A stretch of 64,000 nt of DNA from Nocardioides szechwanensis (GCF_900103935.1 NZ_FNIC01000001.1:862804-926803), one strand, 5' to 3'; positions 1 through 11,200 are shown, counted from the stretch's first letter. Notes: generated from the sequence alone by a model not told the origin. Made by a program: numbers and translations.

Positions 1-658
1 CGAGACGCGCCAGGGAGGGGATCCCGGGGATGCCGATCAGCGTGAGCCGCTGCGGGCCGAGGGCGTCGACGAGCGCCACCACCTGCTCCTCGTTGAGCCG
101 GCCCGGCACGAAGACGACCGGGGCGCCGGCGTCCAGGAACGCCTTGCCGCGCTCGATCGCGTCGGCAAGTACCTCGGCCTGGTCGCGCTCGCGCCCCTTC
201 ACGAAGGCGTCGGTGCGCGCGTTGAGGACGAAGTCGGGCACGCCCTCGGCAGCCGCGGCCTTCATGACCGCTTCGACCTGGGCGGCGGCCTCGGCGAGCG
301 GCTTCATCTGGTCCTCGAGGTTGGCGCCGACGACGCCGACCCCGATCGCCTTGCGGATGGTCTCGGGTGCGTCGCCGTAGCCACCTTCGAGGTCGGCGGA
401 GACCGGGAGCGACGTCGCGGCGACGATCTGGGCGACCTCGGCGATCATCTCGTCGACGGGGATGTTCTCGCCGTCCTCGTAGCCGCGAGCGGCGGCGATG
501 GAGTGGCTGGCGGTGGCGAGGGCGGTGGTGCCCTCGAGGTCGCTGACGACCTTGGCCGTGATCACGTCCCAGACGTTGACGACGGTGAGGAGGGCGGGGT
601 CCTGGTGGAGGCGGAGGAGCTCGGAGGCTCGCTGCTGGTTGTCGGTCACGTCGACCAT
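1..658 (-). CDS. Isocitrate lyase/PEP mutase family protein (3' end outside window)
   Basis: The reverse strand encodes about 219 residues starting MVDVTDNQQRASELL and running off the left edge, so the C-terminus is missing. The segments SADLEGGYGD and NARTDAF match the metal- and substrate-binding loops of the isocitrate lyase/phosphoenolpyruvate mutase TIM-barrel superfamily (carbon-carbon or carbon-phosphorus lyases such as carboxyphosphonoenolpyruvate mutase and oxaloacetate decarboxylase). The short N-terminus resembles the small PEP-mutase-like enzymes rather than true isocitrate lyase. The substrate cannot be told from the sequence. It lies about 40 bp downstream of the MFS transporter gene on the same strand, so the two may be cotranscribed. 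Confidence 0.8.
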   Translation of the reverse strand, partial: MVDVTDNQQRASELLRLHQDPALLTVVNVWDVITAKVVSDLEGTTALATASHSIAAARGYEDGENIPVDEMIAEVAQIVAATSLPVSADLEGGYGDAPETIRKAIGVGVVGANLEDQMKPLAEAAAQVEAVMKAAAAEGVPDFVLNARTDAFVKGRERDQAEVLADAIERGKAFLDAGAPVVFVPGRLNEEQVVALVDALGPQRLTLIGIPGIPSLARL

Positions 659-667
659 CGTGCCCCA

Positions 668-701
668 GGCCCGGTCACCGGCCCGGTCACCAGCCCGGTC
701 A
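668..701. repeat. 12-bp tandem repeat between two genes
   Basis: The unit GGCCCGGTCACC occurs twice in a row (668-679, 680-691), followed by a third, partial copy differing in its first base (692-701). It fills the gap between the transporter stop codon and the next start. No function can be assigned. Confidence 0.5.
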
Positions 702-1970
702 GGCGACGCTGCGGATCCTCGTGACCAGCAGCGACCCGATCACGGTCGTGGCCGCGGCGAGGCCGTAGAGGGTGGCGTAGCCGAGGTCCAGACCGAGTAC
801 GACGGCAGCGATGCCGGGCGCGACCACCTGGGGGAGCGCGTTGGCGATGTTGATGACGCCCAGGTCCTTCGCCCGGTCGCCGGCGTTGGGCAGCACCTGG
901 CTGATCATGGCGAAGTCCACCGAGCTGTAGATGCCGAACCCGACGCCCAGGACCACCGCCCCGATCCAGGCGCCGGTCATCGTGGGCACCAACGCGAGGA
1001 CCACCAGCGCGGCGGCGATCACGAAGCCGGAGGCGATGACGAACGGCTTGCGTCGTCCGACGTGGTCGGACCAGATGCCGCCGCCGACGGCGGTGAGCAC
1101 GGTGATGACGCCGTACGCCGCCGTGAGCAGGAAGACCCGCGACTCGGCCTGGTCCTTCGTCAGGCCGACGGCGTCGTCGAGGTAGTAGAGCAGGTAGAGC
1201 ACGACGATCGCGTTGCCGAGGTTGACCAGGAACCGGGTCAGCCAGGCCCAGGCGAAGTCGGGATGCAGCCGGGGCGAGACCCAGAAGGAGCGGACGAAGC
1301 GACCCGCCTCGAACGGCGGCCGCTCCTCGCGGGTCAGAGCGATGTCGCGGCTGCCGAGGCAGTACGGGATCGCGGTGACCAGCAGCAGACCGGCCGTGGT
1401 GAGGTAGCCCGCCGCGATGCTGCCCGTGGCGGCGGCGATGCCGGAGCCGGCGATCACGCCGACGGTCTGGGCGAGGGCCAGCCAGCCGCCGACGGTGCCG
1501 CGCTCGTGCACGGGCACCTGGTCGGGCACGGTGGCGGTCAGGGCGGCCAGCATGGCGTTGAGCGAGGCCTGCGCGAGGCACCAGCCGACCAGCATCTCGG
1601 CCACGCTGTCGGCCGGGGCGAGGATCAGCATCGAGCCGGCCCCGGTCACGGCTCCGCCGATCACCCACGGCACCCGGCGCCCGATCCGCAGGATGGTGCG
1701 GTCCGAGAAGGCGCCCCACAGCGGGTTGAAGACCAGGCTCACCGCTGCGCCGGCACCGGTCACCAGCGCGAGGATCGACTCCTTGTCGGACTCGTTGATC
1801 GCCTCGGCCTGCTGGGCGAGCAGCACCTGGATCGGCCCGAAGAACCCCGCCCAGACACCGATGCTGGCCAGCGAGATCCAGACCACCCAGAGCCGGGGCA
1901 CGGTGGCGGTCGGCTCTGCGAGAGCGGACCTCGGCGGCGAGGTCATCGGCGGGATGATCGGCTGGGACAT
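699..1970 (-). CDS. MFS transporter
   Basis: Encodes about 423 residues, the usual length for a 12-helix major facilitator. Hydrophobic segments alternate with basic loops such as GAFSDRTILRIGRRVPW after the second helix, the family signature loop, and a second copy WSDHVGRRKPF after the central loop. It resembles sugar or drug permeases of the MFS, but the substrate is not evident. The start at 1970 (MSQPIIPP) is preferred over an upstream ATG at 1979 because a TACGAT -10 box lies exactly 7 nt before it, as in other leaderless genes here. The downstream gene on the same strand is the PEP mutase-family protein. Confidence 0.8.
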   Translation of the reverse strand: MSQPIIPPMTSPPRSALAEPTATVPRLWVVWISLASIGVWAGFFGPIQVLLAQQAEAINESDKESILALVTGAGAAVSLVFNPLWGAFSDRTILRIGRRVPWVIGGAVTGAGSMLILAPADSVAEMLVGWCLAQASLNAMLAALTATVPDQVPVHERGTVGGWLALAQTVGVIAGSGIAAATGSIAAGYLTTAGLLLVTAIPYCLGSRDIALTREERPPFEAGRFVRSFWVSPRLHPDFAWAWLTRFLVNLGNAIVVLYLLYYLDDAVGLTKDQAESRVFLLTAAYGVITVLTAVGGGIWSDHVGRRKPFVIASGFVIAAALVVLALVPTMTGAWIGAVVLGVGFGIYSSVDFAMISQVLPNAGDRAKDLGVINIANALPQVVAPGIAAVVLGLDLGYATLYGLAAATTVIGSLLVTRIRSVA

Positions 1971-1977
1971 CGCGAGC

Positions 1978-1983
1978 ATCGTA
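1978..1983 (-). promoter_or_regulatory. -10 box (TACGAT), leaderless start of MFS gene
   Basis: TACGAT on the minus strand ends 7 nt before the ATG at 1970, so the transcript probably begins at or within a base or two of the start codon. Confidence 0.5.
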
Positions 1984-2044
1984 GGAGCCCGGGCACGCGG
2001 CCGGGCCGGAACACGCGAGTTGCTCCGGCCCCCCTACGCCACGG

Positions 2045-4711
<2,667 letters not shown>

Positions 4712-4761
4712 AGTGGGTTCCTTGTCCTTGCTCTCGGTGTGCGGCCGCCCCTGGACGGTCG

Positions 4762-5670
4762 TCATGACATGACTTCGGGCTGCGTGACCACCACGACCGA
4801 GCACTTCGCGTGCTCGACGACCTCGGGTGCCACCGAGCCGTAGACGAACTCGTTGAGCAGCGGTTTGGGTTGGTGTCCGAGGACGAGGAGGTCAGCGTGC
4901 TCGGAGGCCCGGAGCAGCCGGGCGTCGACGAACCCGCGGGTCAGCTGGAGGTGGACGGGGACGTCGGGATACCTCTCCTCGAGATGCCGTACGGCGTCGC
5001 GCAGCCGGGCTCGTTCGTCGTCGAGGCCGGGCTCGTCGTCGGGCACGTCGACCGCACCCTGCGAGATCTTGGCCATGTCCCAGAAGCAGTGCAGCGCGGT
5101 GAGCGGCATCTCGCGGGCGTCGGCGATCTCGAACGCGATCTCCAGGGCGCGGCGGTCGGTGCCGTCGTTGGAGACGGCGACCAGGACTCCACCCGGGGTC
5201 CGGGTCTCGTCGAGGTGGCGGGTCACCACGACCGGCGCGGGGGAGTGCTTGGCCAGCGCCAGGCTGACCGAGCCGAGGAGCAGGCTGCGGACCGGACCGA
5301 GGCCACGCGATCCCACGACGACGAGGTGGGCCTCGCGCGCCAGCTCCAGGAGCGCGTCGCGGGGGTCGGTGAGGCGGATCGCCTGGTGTACCTCGAGGCC
5401 GGGGTGCGCGGCGACCGCCTTCTCCTGGGCGCGGTCCAGCAGGGCGCGGGACTCGTCACGCAGCTGCTGAACGACCTGGTGGTGGTTGACGCCGACCGAC
5501 ATCAGCCAGGCGCTCGACGTGGGCGACGGTGGTGGCGCCGCGTGTGCGACGACCAGCGCCCGGGCTTCCCGGAAGGCTTCCTCGGCCGCCCAGGTGAGGG
5601 CCTGGTCCGACGACGGCGACCCGTCGACCCCCACGACGACGGCTCCTGGAGGTACGTGCATGGATTCCAT
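4762..5670 (-). CDS. Universal stress protein, two tandem UspA domains
   Basis: The 302-residue product has two UspA folds. The first starts VVVGVDGSPSSDQALTWA and carries the ATP-binding type motif GSRGLGPVRSLLLGSVS. The second starts VLVAVSNDGTDRRAL and ends LLVLGHQPKPLLNEFVYGSVA. Tandem USPs of this size are common in actinobacterial dormancy regulons. The ATG at 5670 has a GGAG ribosome site 5 nt upstream. It precedes ppdK on the same strand. Two GGGACCAAC half-sites lie 70-100 bp upstream, suggesting DevR/DosR-like control; that is inference. Confidence 0.92.
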   Translation of the reverse strand: MESMHVPPGAVVVGVDGSPSSDQALTWAAEEAFREARALVVAHAAPPPSPTSSAWLMSVGVNHHQVVQQLRDESRALLDRAQEKAVAAHPGLEVHQAIRLTDPRDALLELAREAHLVVVGSRGLGPVRSLLLGSVSLALAKHSPAPVVVTRHLDETRTPGGVLVAVSNDGTDRRALEIAFEIADAREMPLTALHCFWDMAKISQGAVDVPDDEPGLDDERARLRDAVRHLEERYPDVPVHLQLTRGFVDARLLRASEHADLLVLGHQPKPLLNEFVYGSVAPEVVEHAKCSVVVVTQPEVMS

Positions 5671-5740
5671 CAGATCTCCTCAGTTGTGGGATCTCCGCTT
5701 GTCTCCAGACTGCTGTCGGGGGCTCCGGGCGGTCAGTGTC

Positions 5741-5773
5741 GTTGGTCCCCGCGGAGGCAGGGAGTTGGTCCCT
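5741..5773 (-). promoter_or_regulatory. Pair of DosR-like half-sites upstream of the usp-ppdK unit
   Basis: On the minus strand GGGACCAAC occurs twice, with the copies starting 22 bp apart (about 5763-5773 and 5741-5750), roughly two helical turns. The same GGGACC core is found as a palindrome upstream of two neighbouring genes. Regulator identity is inferred by similarity to the GGGACT...AGTCCC core of mycobacterial DosR boxes. Confidence 0.45.
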
Positions 5774-6192
5774 CAGCCGGTCGGCGCCCCCTGGAGGCGG
5801 CGACCGCTGACGTCGACCGGCTCGACCTTGACGTACGCCGTCCGGTCGCCTGCGGGCCACACCTCGAGCACGTGCAGCGACTCCGGGACGTCGTCGTCCT
5901 CGATCACCTGGGCCACGCCGTGCACGACGACGCTCCAGCCCGACCTCGTCGGGATGTCCACCTGGTCGACCTCGATGGCCACCCGTTGGCCGCGACACTC
6001 ACGCACGAGCGCGGATCCGAGGGTGGTGCGGAACCACAGTGCCCCGCTGACCAGCGCCAGGTTGACCGGGACGACGCTGGGGCCTTCGGGGCGGCACCAG
6101 GCGACCCGCCCCACCTGGACTCCGGCGAGCAGGGCCCAGCAGTCGTAGGGCCTCAGCTCAGCGAGTCGTCCGCCGCCTCGAGTGCTGTCCAT
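5773..6192 (-). CDS. Pyridoxamine 5'-phosphate oxidase-like protein
   Basis: The 139-residue product starts MDSTRGGGRLAELRPYDCW and shows the split-barrel flavin-binding pattern of small PNPOx-like proteins: L..VQVGRVAWCRPEGPSVVPVNLALVSGALWFRT, then a strand-rich C-terminal half. Members bind FMN or F420, but which one cannot be told here. The ATG has AAGGAG 7 nt upstream. It lies between the cation ATPase and the universal stress protein, all on the minus strand, and a perfect GGGACC/GGTCCC palindrome sits about 80 bp upstream. Proteins of this kind are frequent members of actinobacterial hypoxia regulons. Confidence 0.8.
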   Translation of the reverse strand: MDSTRGGGRLAELRPYDCWALLAGVQVGRVAWCRPEGPSVVPVNLALVSGALWFRTTLGSALVRECRGQRVAIEVDQVDIPTRSGWSVVVHGVAQVIEDDDVPESLHVLEVWPAGDRTAYVKVEPVDVSGRRLQGAPTG

Positions 6193-6225
6193 GGTGGCGC
6201 TCCTTGTCGTCGGGTGTGCCCATGG

Positions 6226-8820
6226 TCACCCCACCCGGGAGGCGGGGCCAGGGGCCCGGGGGCCGCTCGGGACGGGACCTTGGTCCCGCTGCTCGTGTCC
6301 GGTCTGGAGGCGGCGTGACAGCTTCACCAGACCGTCGACGCCCACCAGCACCGCGCCGGCCCCCAGGGCCATGGCCCAGCCGAGCGTCGAGGGCCACGCG
6401 CCGCCGAGGACGTCGGCCACGGGCGGGAACCCGACGAACACCGCCAGGAGCAGCGCCTCCGCGGCCACCGCGCCCAGGAGCAGCCGGTTGGAGGCCAGTG
6501 CCAGGCGCCACACCGGGCGGCTGGTGCTGCGGCACGCGAACGAGTTGGCGATCTGGCAGCAGGCGATGGTCGCGAACGCCGTGCCGGAGGCCAGGGCCAG
6601 CAGACCGGCCGGCGGCGTCTCACCCCATGCCCAACCTCCGCGGACGAGGATCACGGCGAAGGCGCCCAGCGACAGCATCGCCTCGGTGACCCCCAGGACG
6701 AGGAACGCCCGCACCAGCACCCCACGGTCGACCAGGCTCCGGCGACGGGTCCCCTTCATGATCCCCTCGCGGGCCGGCTCGCTGCCGAGGGCGAGCGCGG
6801 GCAGCATGTCGGTGCCGATGTCGAGAGCCAGGACCTGAAGGACGCCGATCGCGAGCGGGAAGCTCCCTCCGGTGAGCGCCCACAGCGCGAACGGCGCGAG
6901 CTCGGCGACGTTGTCGGTCAGGTGGAAGGTGAGCGACCGTCGTACGTTCATGAAGGTCGCGCGCCCCAGCTGCACGGCCGCGACGATGGTCGCGAAATGG
7001 TCGTCGAGCAGCACCAGGTCAGCGGCCTCACGGGCCACGTCGCTGCCCGAGGCTCCCATCGCCACCCCGACGTCGGCCTCGCGCAGCGCCGGGGCGTCGT
7101 TGACCCCGTCACCGGTCATGGCCACCACGTGCCCACGCTCACGCAGGACCCGCGCGATCCGGAACTTCGCCGCGGGGGTCGCCCGGGCCACCACCGCACC
7201 TCCCGGGTGGTCGAGCGCCTCGGCGAGCTCGGCGTCGTCCTCCGGCAGTGCCGACCCGTCCAGGACGACGCCCTCCGGGTCGAGCAGCCCCACCTGCTCG
7301 GCGATCGCCTGTCCGGTGCGGGGGTGGTCACCGGTGATCATCGCGACGCGGATGCCGGCCCGTCGGCAGCTGGTGACCGCCGCGTGGACGTCGGGGCGGG
7401 GCGGGTCCTGCAGGGCCAGGAGGCCCAGGAACGCCAGGTCGTGCTCCATCGCCGGGTCGAGGGGGCCGTCCCAGTCGCGGCCGGCGACGGCGACTACGCG
7501 GAAGCCCTGGCCGGTCAGGTCGTCGAGGCGCCGGCCCAGGTCGGCGGGTGTGGCCAGGCACCGCGCCAGCACGGCCTCCGGCGCCCCGAGCACGCTGACC
7601 CGGCCGTCGACGAGGTGCGAGCTGAGCATCCGGTCGGGGGAGTAGGGCAGGCGCTCGCCGTCGGCTGGGTCCACGACGCCGGCCCTGAGGGCGAGCGCGT
7701 GGATGGCCGCCTCCATCGGATCGCCCTCCGCCACCCAGCCTGTCTCGTGGCGGACCGTCCGCCCCGTCACGCACGAGAGCGCCGCGGCGGCCGCGGCAGG
7801 GACGGCGCGTACGGCGTCCGGCGTGCCGTCCAACGTGCCTTCGGGCTCGTAGCCGCTGCCGCTGACCGTCACCCGGCCGGCCGGGGTGTCGACGGCGACG
7901 ACGTTCATGCGGTTCTGGGTCAGGGTGCCGGTCTTGTCCGTGCAGATGTAGGTCGTGGCGCCCAGGGTCTCAACGGCGTCGAGGCGCCGGACCAGCGCGT
8001 GCCGGGCCGCCATCAGCTGCGCGCCGCGGGCCAGGGAGAGGGTGACCGTCGGCAGCAGACCCTCGGGCACCAGAGCCACGGTGACGCCCACGCCGAACAG
8101 GAACGCCTCGGTGAGGCCGAGCCCCAGCAGGACGGAACCCACCCCCAGGGCCACGCCGGTGCCCGCGGCGACGAAGGCCACGACCCGGACGACGGCGTTC
8201 AGCTGGACGGTCAGCGGGCTCGGCGGACGGATGGCGGTCTCGGAGAGGTGCGCGATCGCGGCGAGGGCCGTGCCGGACCCGACGGCCGACACGGTCGCGG
8301 CGCCGTCGCCCTCGAGGACGAAGGTGCCGGACATGACCTGCTCGTCCGGGCCGTGCCGCACCGCGGCGCTCTCGCCGGTCAGCATCGACTCGTCCAGGCT
8401 CAGCCCGCTGCTCGCGACCACGGTCATGTCGGCGCCGACCCGGTCGCCCGCCTCGAGCAGGACGTGGTCGCCGACCACCAGGTCCGCGACCTCGACCGTC
8501 GTCAGGCGGCCGTCGCGCACGACCCGGGCGCGGACCGGGAGGAGGGCACGCAGCTGCTGCGCCGAGCGGTCGGCGCGGAACTCCTGCCAGAAGGCGAAGC
8601 CACCGTTGAGCAGGATGATCACGACGATCGCCACGCTGATCGCCGGCATCCCGGCGACCAGCGCCAGCGCCGCCGCCACCCACAGCAGTACGGCGAGGAG
8701 GTGGGTGAGCTGGGCAGCGAGCATCCGCAGCGGGTGCGGGCGCGGCGGCTCCGGCATCACGTTGGCGCCGTACCGGTCCCGCGACTGGTCCACCTGCGTG
8801 CTCGTCAACCCCGACGCCAT
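6226..8820 (-). CDS. Cation-transporting P-type ATPase (CtpF-like, P2 type)
   Basis: About 864 residues with the full P-type ATPase layout: N-terminal cation ATPase domain, actuator motif LTGES, PEGLLPTVTLSLARG in helix 4, phosphorylation motif DKTGT (Asp about 295), the hinge TGDGVNDAPALREADVG, and six C-terminal helices. PEGL and the short N-terminus place it among P2-type pumps (calcium or related cations), as for mycobacterial CtpF. The ATG at 8820 (MASGLTSTQVDQSRDRYG) has GGGAG upstream; upstream in-frame sequence has no family similarity. It is divergent from the PH-like gene, with an operator-like palindrome between them. In mycobacteria a homologous pump is part of the dormancy regulon. 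Confidence 0.9.
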   Translation of the reverse strand: MASGLTSTQVDQSRDRYGANVMPEPPRPHPLRMLAAQLTHLLAVLLWVAAALALVAGMPAISVAIVVIILLNGGFAFWQEFRADRSAQQLRALLPVRARVVRDGRLTTVEVADLVVGDHVLLEAGDRVGADMTVVASSGLSLDESMLTGESAAVRHGPDEQVMSGTFVLEGDGAATVSAVGSGTALAAIAHLSETAIRPPSPLTVQLNAVVRVVAFVAAGTGVALGVGSVLLGLGLTEAFLFGVGVTVALVPEGLLPTVTLSLARGAQLMAARHALVRRLDAVETLGATTYICTDKTGTLTQNRMNVVAVDTPAGRVTVSGSGYEPEGTLDGTPDAVRAVPAAAAAALSCVTGRTVRHETGWVAEGDPMEAAIHALALRAGVVDPADGERLPYSPDRMLSSHLVDGRVSVLGAPEAVLARCLATPADLGRRLDDLTGQGFRVVAVAGRDWDGPLDPAMEHDLAFLGLLALQDPPRPDVHAAVTSCRRAGIRVAMITGDHPRTGQAIAEQVGLLDPEGVVLDGSALPEDDAELAEALDHPGGAVVARATPAAKFRIARVLRERGHVVAMTGDGVNDAPALREADVGVAMGASGSDVAREAADLVLLDDHFATIVAAVQLGRATFMNVRRSLTFHLTDNVAELAPFALWALTGGSFPLAIGVLQVLALDIGTDMLPALALGSEPAREGIMKGTRRRSLVDRGVLVRAFLVLGVTEAMLSLGAFAVILVRGGWAWGETPPAGLLALASGTAFATIACCQIANSFACRSTSRPVWRLALASNRLLLGAVAAEALLLAVFVGFPPVADVLGGAWPSTLGWAMALGAGAVLVGVDGLVKLSRRLQTGHEQRDQGPVPSGPRAPGPASRVG
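6274..6287. promoter_or_regulatory. GGGACCTTGGTCCC palindrome, DosR-like box
   Basis: GGGACC and GGTCCC flank a TT centre. The site lies inside the 3' end of the ATPase gene and about 80 bp upstream of the PNPOx-like start, a suitable distance for an activator site. Confidence 0.5.
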
Positions 8821-8897
8821 CGCGGCTCCCGCCTGCTCGCCTCCCAGTCTCGTCCCGGTGGGGTGCCTGCCTCCTGAGGCGAAGGTCGAGCAGTGCC

Positions 8898-8911
8898 GGG
8901 TCCAAGGTCCC
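8898..8911. promoter_or_regulatory. GGGTCCAAGGTCCC site in divergent promoter region
   Basis: On the minus strand it reads GGGACCTTGGACCC, one base away from the site at 6274-6287. It lies 78 bp upstream of the ATPase start and 36 bp upstream of the divergent PH-like gene, so it could serve either or both. Confidence 0.5.
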
Positions 8912-8946
8912 TGTTGCTGGATGGTGTGCAGGGCTTGACTGGCCCC

Positions 8947-9288
8947 ATGGCGTGGATGGAGATCGACGGACATCACCTGCTCGTGCGGTTCAGCCCCGCG
9001 GAGCACGTACTCGGCCTGGTGCGCGACCTCGTGGTGCCCCTGTCGTCGGTGGAGTCCGTGGACCTGGTGGGTTCCTGGAGAGAGGTCCGCGGCCTCCGGG
9101 TCGGCCTCGACCTGCCCCGGGTGCGCAAGCTCGGCACCTGGTACTCCCGCGGCCACCGGCAGCTGGTCTCGCTGCGGCGCGGGGTACCCGCGCTGAAGGT
9201 GTCGCTGCGCGGTGAGAGGTACGACGAGGTGCTGGTCAGCGTGCCCGAGACGGATCTCCTGCACGCCTGCCTGTCGTACCGCCCGTGA
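8947..9288 (+). CDS. Small bacterial PH-like domain protein
   Basis: Encodes 113 residues from MAWMEIDGHHLLVRF; the family-like segment could also begin at a second ATG at 8956. It is strand-rich, with the order I-D-G-H-H-L-L-V, VPLSSVESVDL, GTWYSRGHRQLVSLRRG and YDEVLVSVPE. That resembles small actinobacterial proteins with a pleckstrin-homology-like fold, in which a hydrophobic strand pair is followed by the GTxxxxG turn. No catalytic residues are visible and the function is unknown. It is divergent from the cation ATPase, across a shared operator-like site, so it may belong to the same stress response. Confidence 0.65.
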   Translation: MAWMEIDGHHLLVRFSPAEHVLGLVRDLVVPLSSVESVDLVGSWREVRGLRVGLDLPRVRKLGTWYSRGHRQLVSLRRGVPALKVSLRGERYDEVLVSVPETDLLHACLSYRP

Positions 9289-9307
9289 GGCGCGCGCGCC
9301 GTCGGCC

Positions 9308-10168
9308 TCAGGGGCGGGTTCCGGACACGACGAGCATCTCGCAGGGTCCGACGAAGCCGTCGGCCCCCTCGAACTGGGTCAGCGCCTCCTCGATCTCGCG
9401 CCAGGCCGCCGACCGCTCCGCGTCGGTGACACCGGAGAGCATCTGGTGGAGGGCGCCGAAGGACTCGCGCTCGAAGCGCACGCACTGCGCGGCGTTGGGC
9501 AGCCGGATGGGTGACGGGACGGTGGTCACGGTGACGTCGACGAGGCCGGCGGCTTCGTACGCTCTCTCGGCGACCCCCGGCGCACCCAGGCTGAAGGGGC
9601 CCGGCAGCCCGGGAGCGGGTGCCGGCAGGCCGGCGACCCGGCGGATGATGCCGACCGGGACCGCGAAGAAGCCGTTGCGGTCCGGCGTGCTGTAGACGAC
9701 CGCGGAGAGCCGGCCGCCGGGGCGGAGCGTGCGGCAGATCTCGGTCAGGGCACGGTGCTGGTCCGGGAAGTAGATGAGGCCCACCCGGGAGATGGCGGAG
9801 TCCTGGCTGCCGTCGGCAACGGCGGACAGGTCCTCCCCGTCGGCCTCGACGGTCTCGACGTTGGCCAGCCCGGCCCGGGCTGCCTCGGCGGCGGCGTACT
9901 CCAGGATAGCGGGGGAGATGTCGGTGGCGAGGACCCGACCGGTCGGGCCGACGCGACGGGCCGCAGCGAGGGTCTGGCCGCCGGCGCCGGCGGCGACGTC
10001 GAGGACCCGCGACCCGGCGCCGAGGTGGGCATCGTCCAGCATCTGCTCGGTCGCCGCCCCGAGCCAGTCCTCGATGACAGGTCCCCACTCGTGCCAGGCG
10101 GGGGCCGCGGACTCCCACTGGGCGCGGGTCGTGGACTTGAAGGCGGAGGGGTCGAAGGTGGTGGTCAT
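9308..10168 (-). CDS. Class I SAM-dependent methyltransferase
   Basis: The 286-residue product has a Rossmann methyltransferase core. Motif I is VLDVAAGAGGQTLAAA, the acidic residue after strand 2 is in VLATDISPAIL, and motif IV/post-IV are near ISRVGLIYFPDQHRALTEICRTLRPGG. It resembles UbiE/COQ5-like small-molecule methyltransferases; the substrate is unknown. The ATG has a strong GAGGAG site. It is divergent from an HxlR-type regulator gene, which may control it. Confidence 0.85.
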   Translation of the reverse strand: MTTTFDPSAFKSTTRAQWESAAPAWHEWGPVIEDWLGAATEQMLDDAHLGAGSRVLDVAAGAGGQTLAAARRVGPTGRVLATDISPAILEYAAAEAARAGLANVETVEADGEDLSAVADGSQDSAISRVGLIYFPDQHRALTEICRTLRPGGRLSAVVYSTPDRNGFFAVPVGIIRRVAGLPAPAPGLPGPFSLGAPGVAERAYEAAGLVDVTVTTVPSPIRLPNAAQCVRFERESFGALHQMLSGVTDAERSAAWREIEEALTQFEGADGFVGPCEMLVVSGTRP

Positions 10169-10250
10169 GGTGGCTCCTCGGGGAGGTGGACGGACTCCTT
10201 CGATGCTCGTCGCGAGACCGGTCGTCGCCTAGGGCGAGAACTGGACCTGG

Positions 10251-10274
10251 GTGGGACAGTTTCTGGACTCCCAC
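10251..10274. promoter_or_regulatory. Inverted repeat upstream of the HxlR gene
   Basis: GTGGGA (10251-10256) and TCCCAC (10269-10274) form a 6-bp inverted repeat with a 12-bp spacer between the divergent methyltransferase and HxlR genes. It is a candidate operator for the HxlR protein; the short arms make it weak evidence. Confidence 0.3.
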
Positions 10275-10298
10275 GTCGGGCGGGACCACACTCGGGAG

Positions 10299-11003
10299 AT
10301 GAAGGACTACGCCCAGTACTGCCCGGTCGCGCTGGCGAGCTCGGTGATCGCCGAGCGGTGGACGCCGCTGATCGTGCGTGAGCTGGTCCTGGGCGGTCGG
10401 CGGTTCAACGAGATCGACCGCGGGCTGCCGGGGATCTCCCGGTCGTTGCTCAAGCAGCGCCTGGACCACCTCGAGCGCAAGGGGGTCGTGACCCGGGTCG
10501 AGCTGTCGCACGGGCGTGGCCACGAGTACCAACTGACACCGGCCGGCCGCGACCTCGAGGGTGTGATCATGGCGGTCGGCGAGTGGGCCGTGAAGTGGAT
10601 GTTCAGCGAGCCGGAGCCGCGGGAGGTCGACCCGGTGACGCTCACCTGGTGGATGTCGCGCCGGATCGTGCTCGACGCCGTACCGGAGCACCGCACGGTG
10701 GTCGAGTTCGACTACGGCGGCGACGACCCCACTCGGATCTGGATGGTGATGGAGCGGCGAGAGACCTCCGTCTGCACCGACCCGCCGGGCTTCGAGGTCG
10801 ACGTGGTGGTCTCCACCGAGCCGGTGGAGCTGATGCGGGTCTTCTCGGGGATCACGACCTACCGCGACGCTCTCGCCAGCGGCACGATCGCCGTCGCCGG
10901 GCCCTCGAGCCTCACCCGCGCTCTGCCGCACTGGTTCGCCTGGAGCCCGTTCGCGCCCGCCGTGCGGGACCGGCTCGCCGCCGGCCGGCCTGAGCCGAAA
11001 TGA
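10299..11003 (+). CDS. HxlR-family winged-helix regulator with C-terminal extension
   Basis: About 234 residues from MKDYAQYCPVALASSVIAERWTPLIVRELVLGGRRF, the HxlR signature, with the winged helix continuing to RGHEYQLTPAGRDL. The family is often only 110-150 residues; here about 110 more follow (VTLTWWMSRRIVLDAVPEHRTVVEFDYGG...), a segment resembling SCP2-like ligand domains seen in longer actinobacterial members. The ATG at 10299 fits the family start; a GTG at 10251 in the same frame would add 16 residues. It is divergent from the methyltransferase gene and is its likely regulator. Confidence 0.8.
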   Translation: MKDYAQYCPVALASSVIAERWTPLIVRELVLGGRRFNEIDRGLPGISRSLLKQRLDHLERKGVVTRVELSHGRGHEYQLTPAGRDLEGVIMAVGEWAVKWMFSEPEPREVDPVTLTWWMSRRIVLDAVPEHRTVVEFDYGGDDPTRIWMVMERRETSVCTDPPGFEVDVVVSTEPVELMRVFSGITTYRDALASGTIAVAGPSSLTRALPHWFAWSPFAPAVRDRLAAGRPEPK

Positions 11004-11004
11004 A

Positions 11005-11030
11005 GAAAAGGCCCCGTGGAGCCGGAGCCT
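11005..11030 (-). terminator. Terminator after tRNA-Leu
   Basis: On the minus strand GGCTCCG and CGGGGCC pair (one G-U) around a 6-nt loop and are followed by TTTTC. It lies just downstream of the tRNA and could also help end the HxlR transcript. Confidence 0.6.
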
Positions 11031-11036
11031 TCTCAG

Positions 11037-11122
11037 TGTCCGAGAGGGGACTTGAACCCCTACGCCCTAATACGGGCACTAGCACCTCAAGCTAGCGCGT
11101 CTACCAATTCCGCCACCCGGAC
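11037..11122 (-). tRNA. tRNA-Leu (anticodon GAG)
   Basis: The minus strand folds as an 86-nt class II tRNA. The acceptor stem pairs GTCCGGG with the CTCGGAC end plus A73. The D arm contains AATTGGTAGACGC, the anticodon stem CTAGC/GCTAG encloses TTGAGGT (anticodon GAG, reading CTC), a long variable arm GTGCCC...GGGCGT follows, and the T arm has GGTTCAAGTCC. No 3' CCA is encoded. Confidence 0.95.
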
Positions 11123-11200
11123 GAGTGCGGTGGAACAGTAGCAAAGAGAGGGGCTCCGGCTCGCATCGGGGAGGGCCCGGCCGGGTGCTTTGATGGTGGC

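Noticed and set aside
8973..10931. 652-codon minus-strand frame
   Set aside because: Runs across several real genes in other frames with low-complexity composition; the methyltransferase at 9308-10168 and HxlR gene explain the region.
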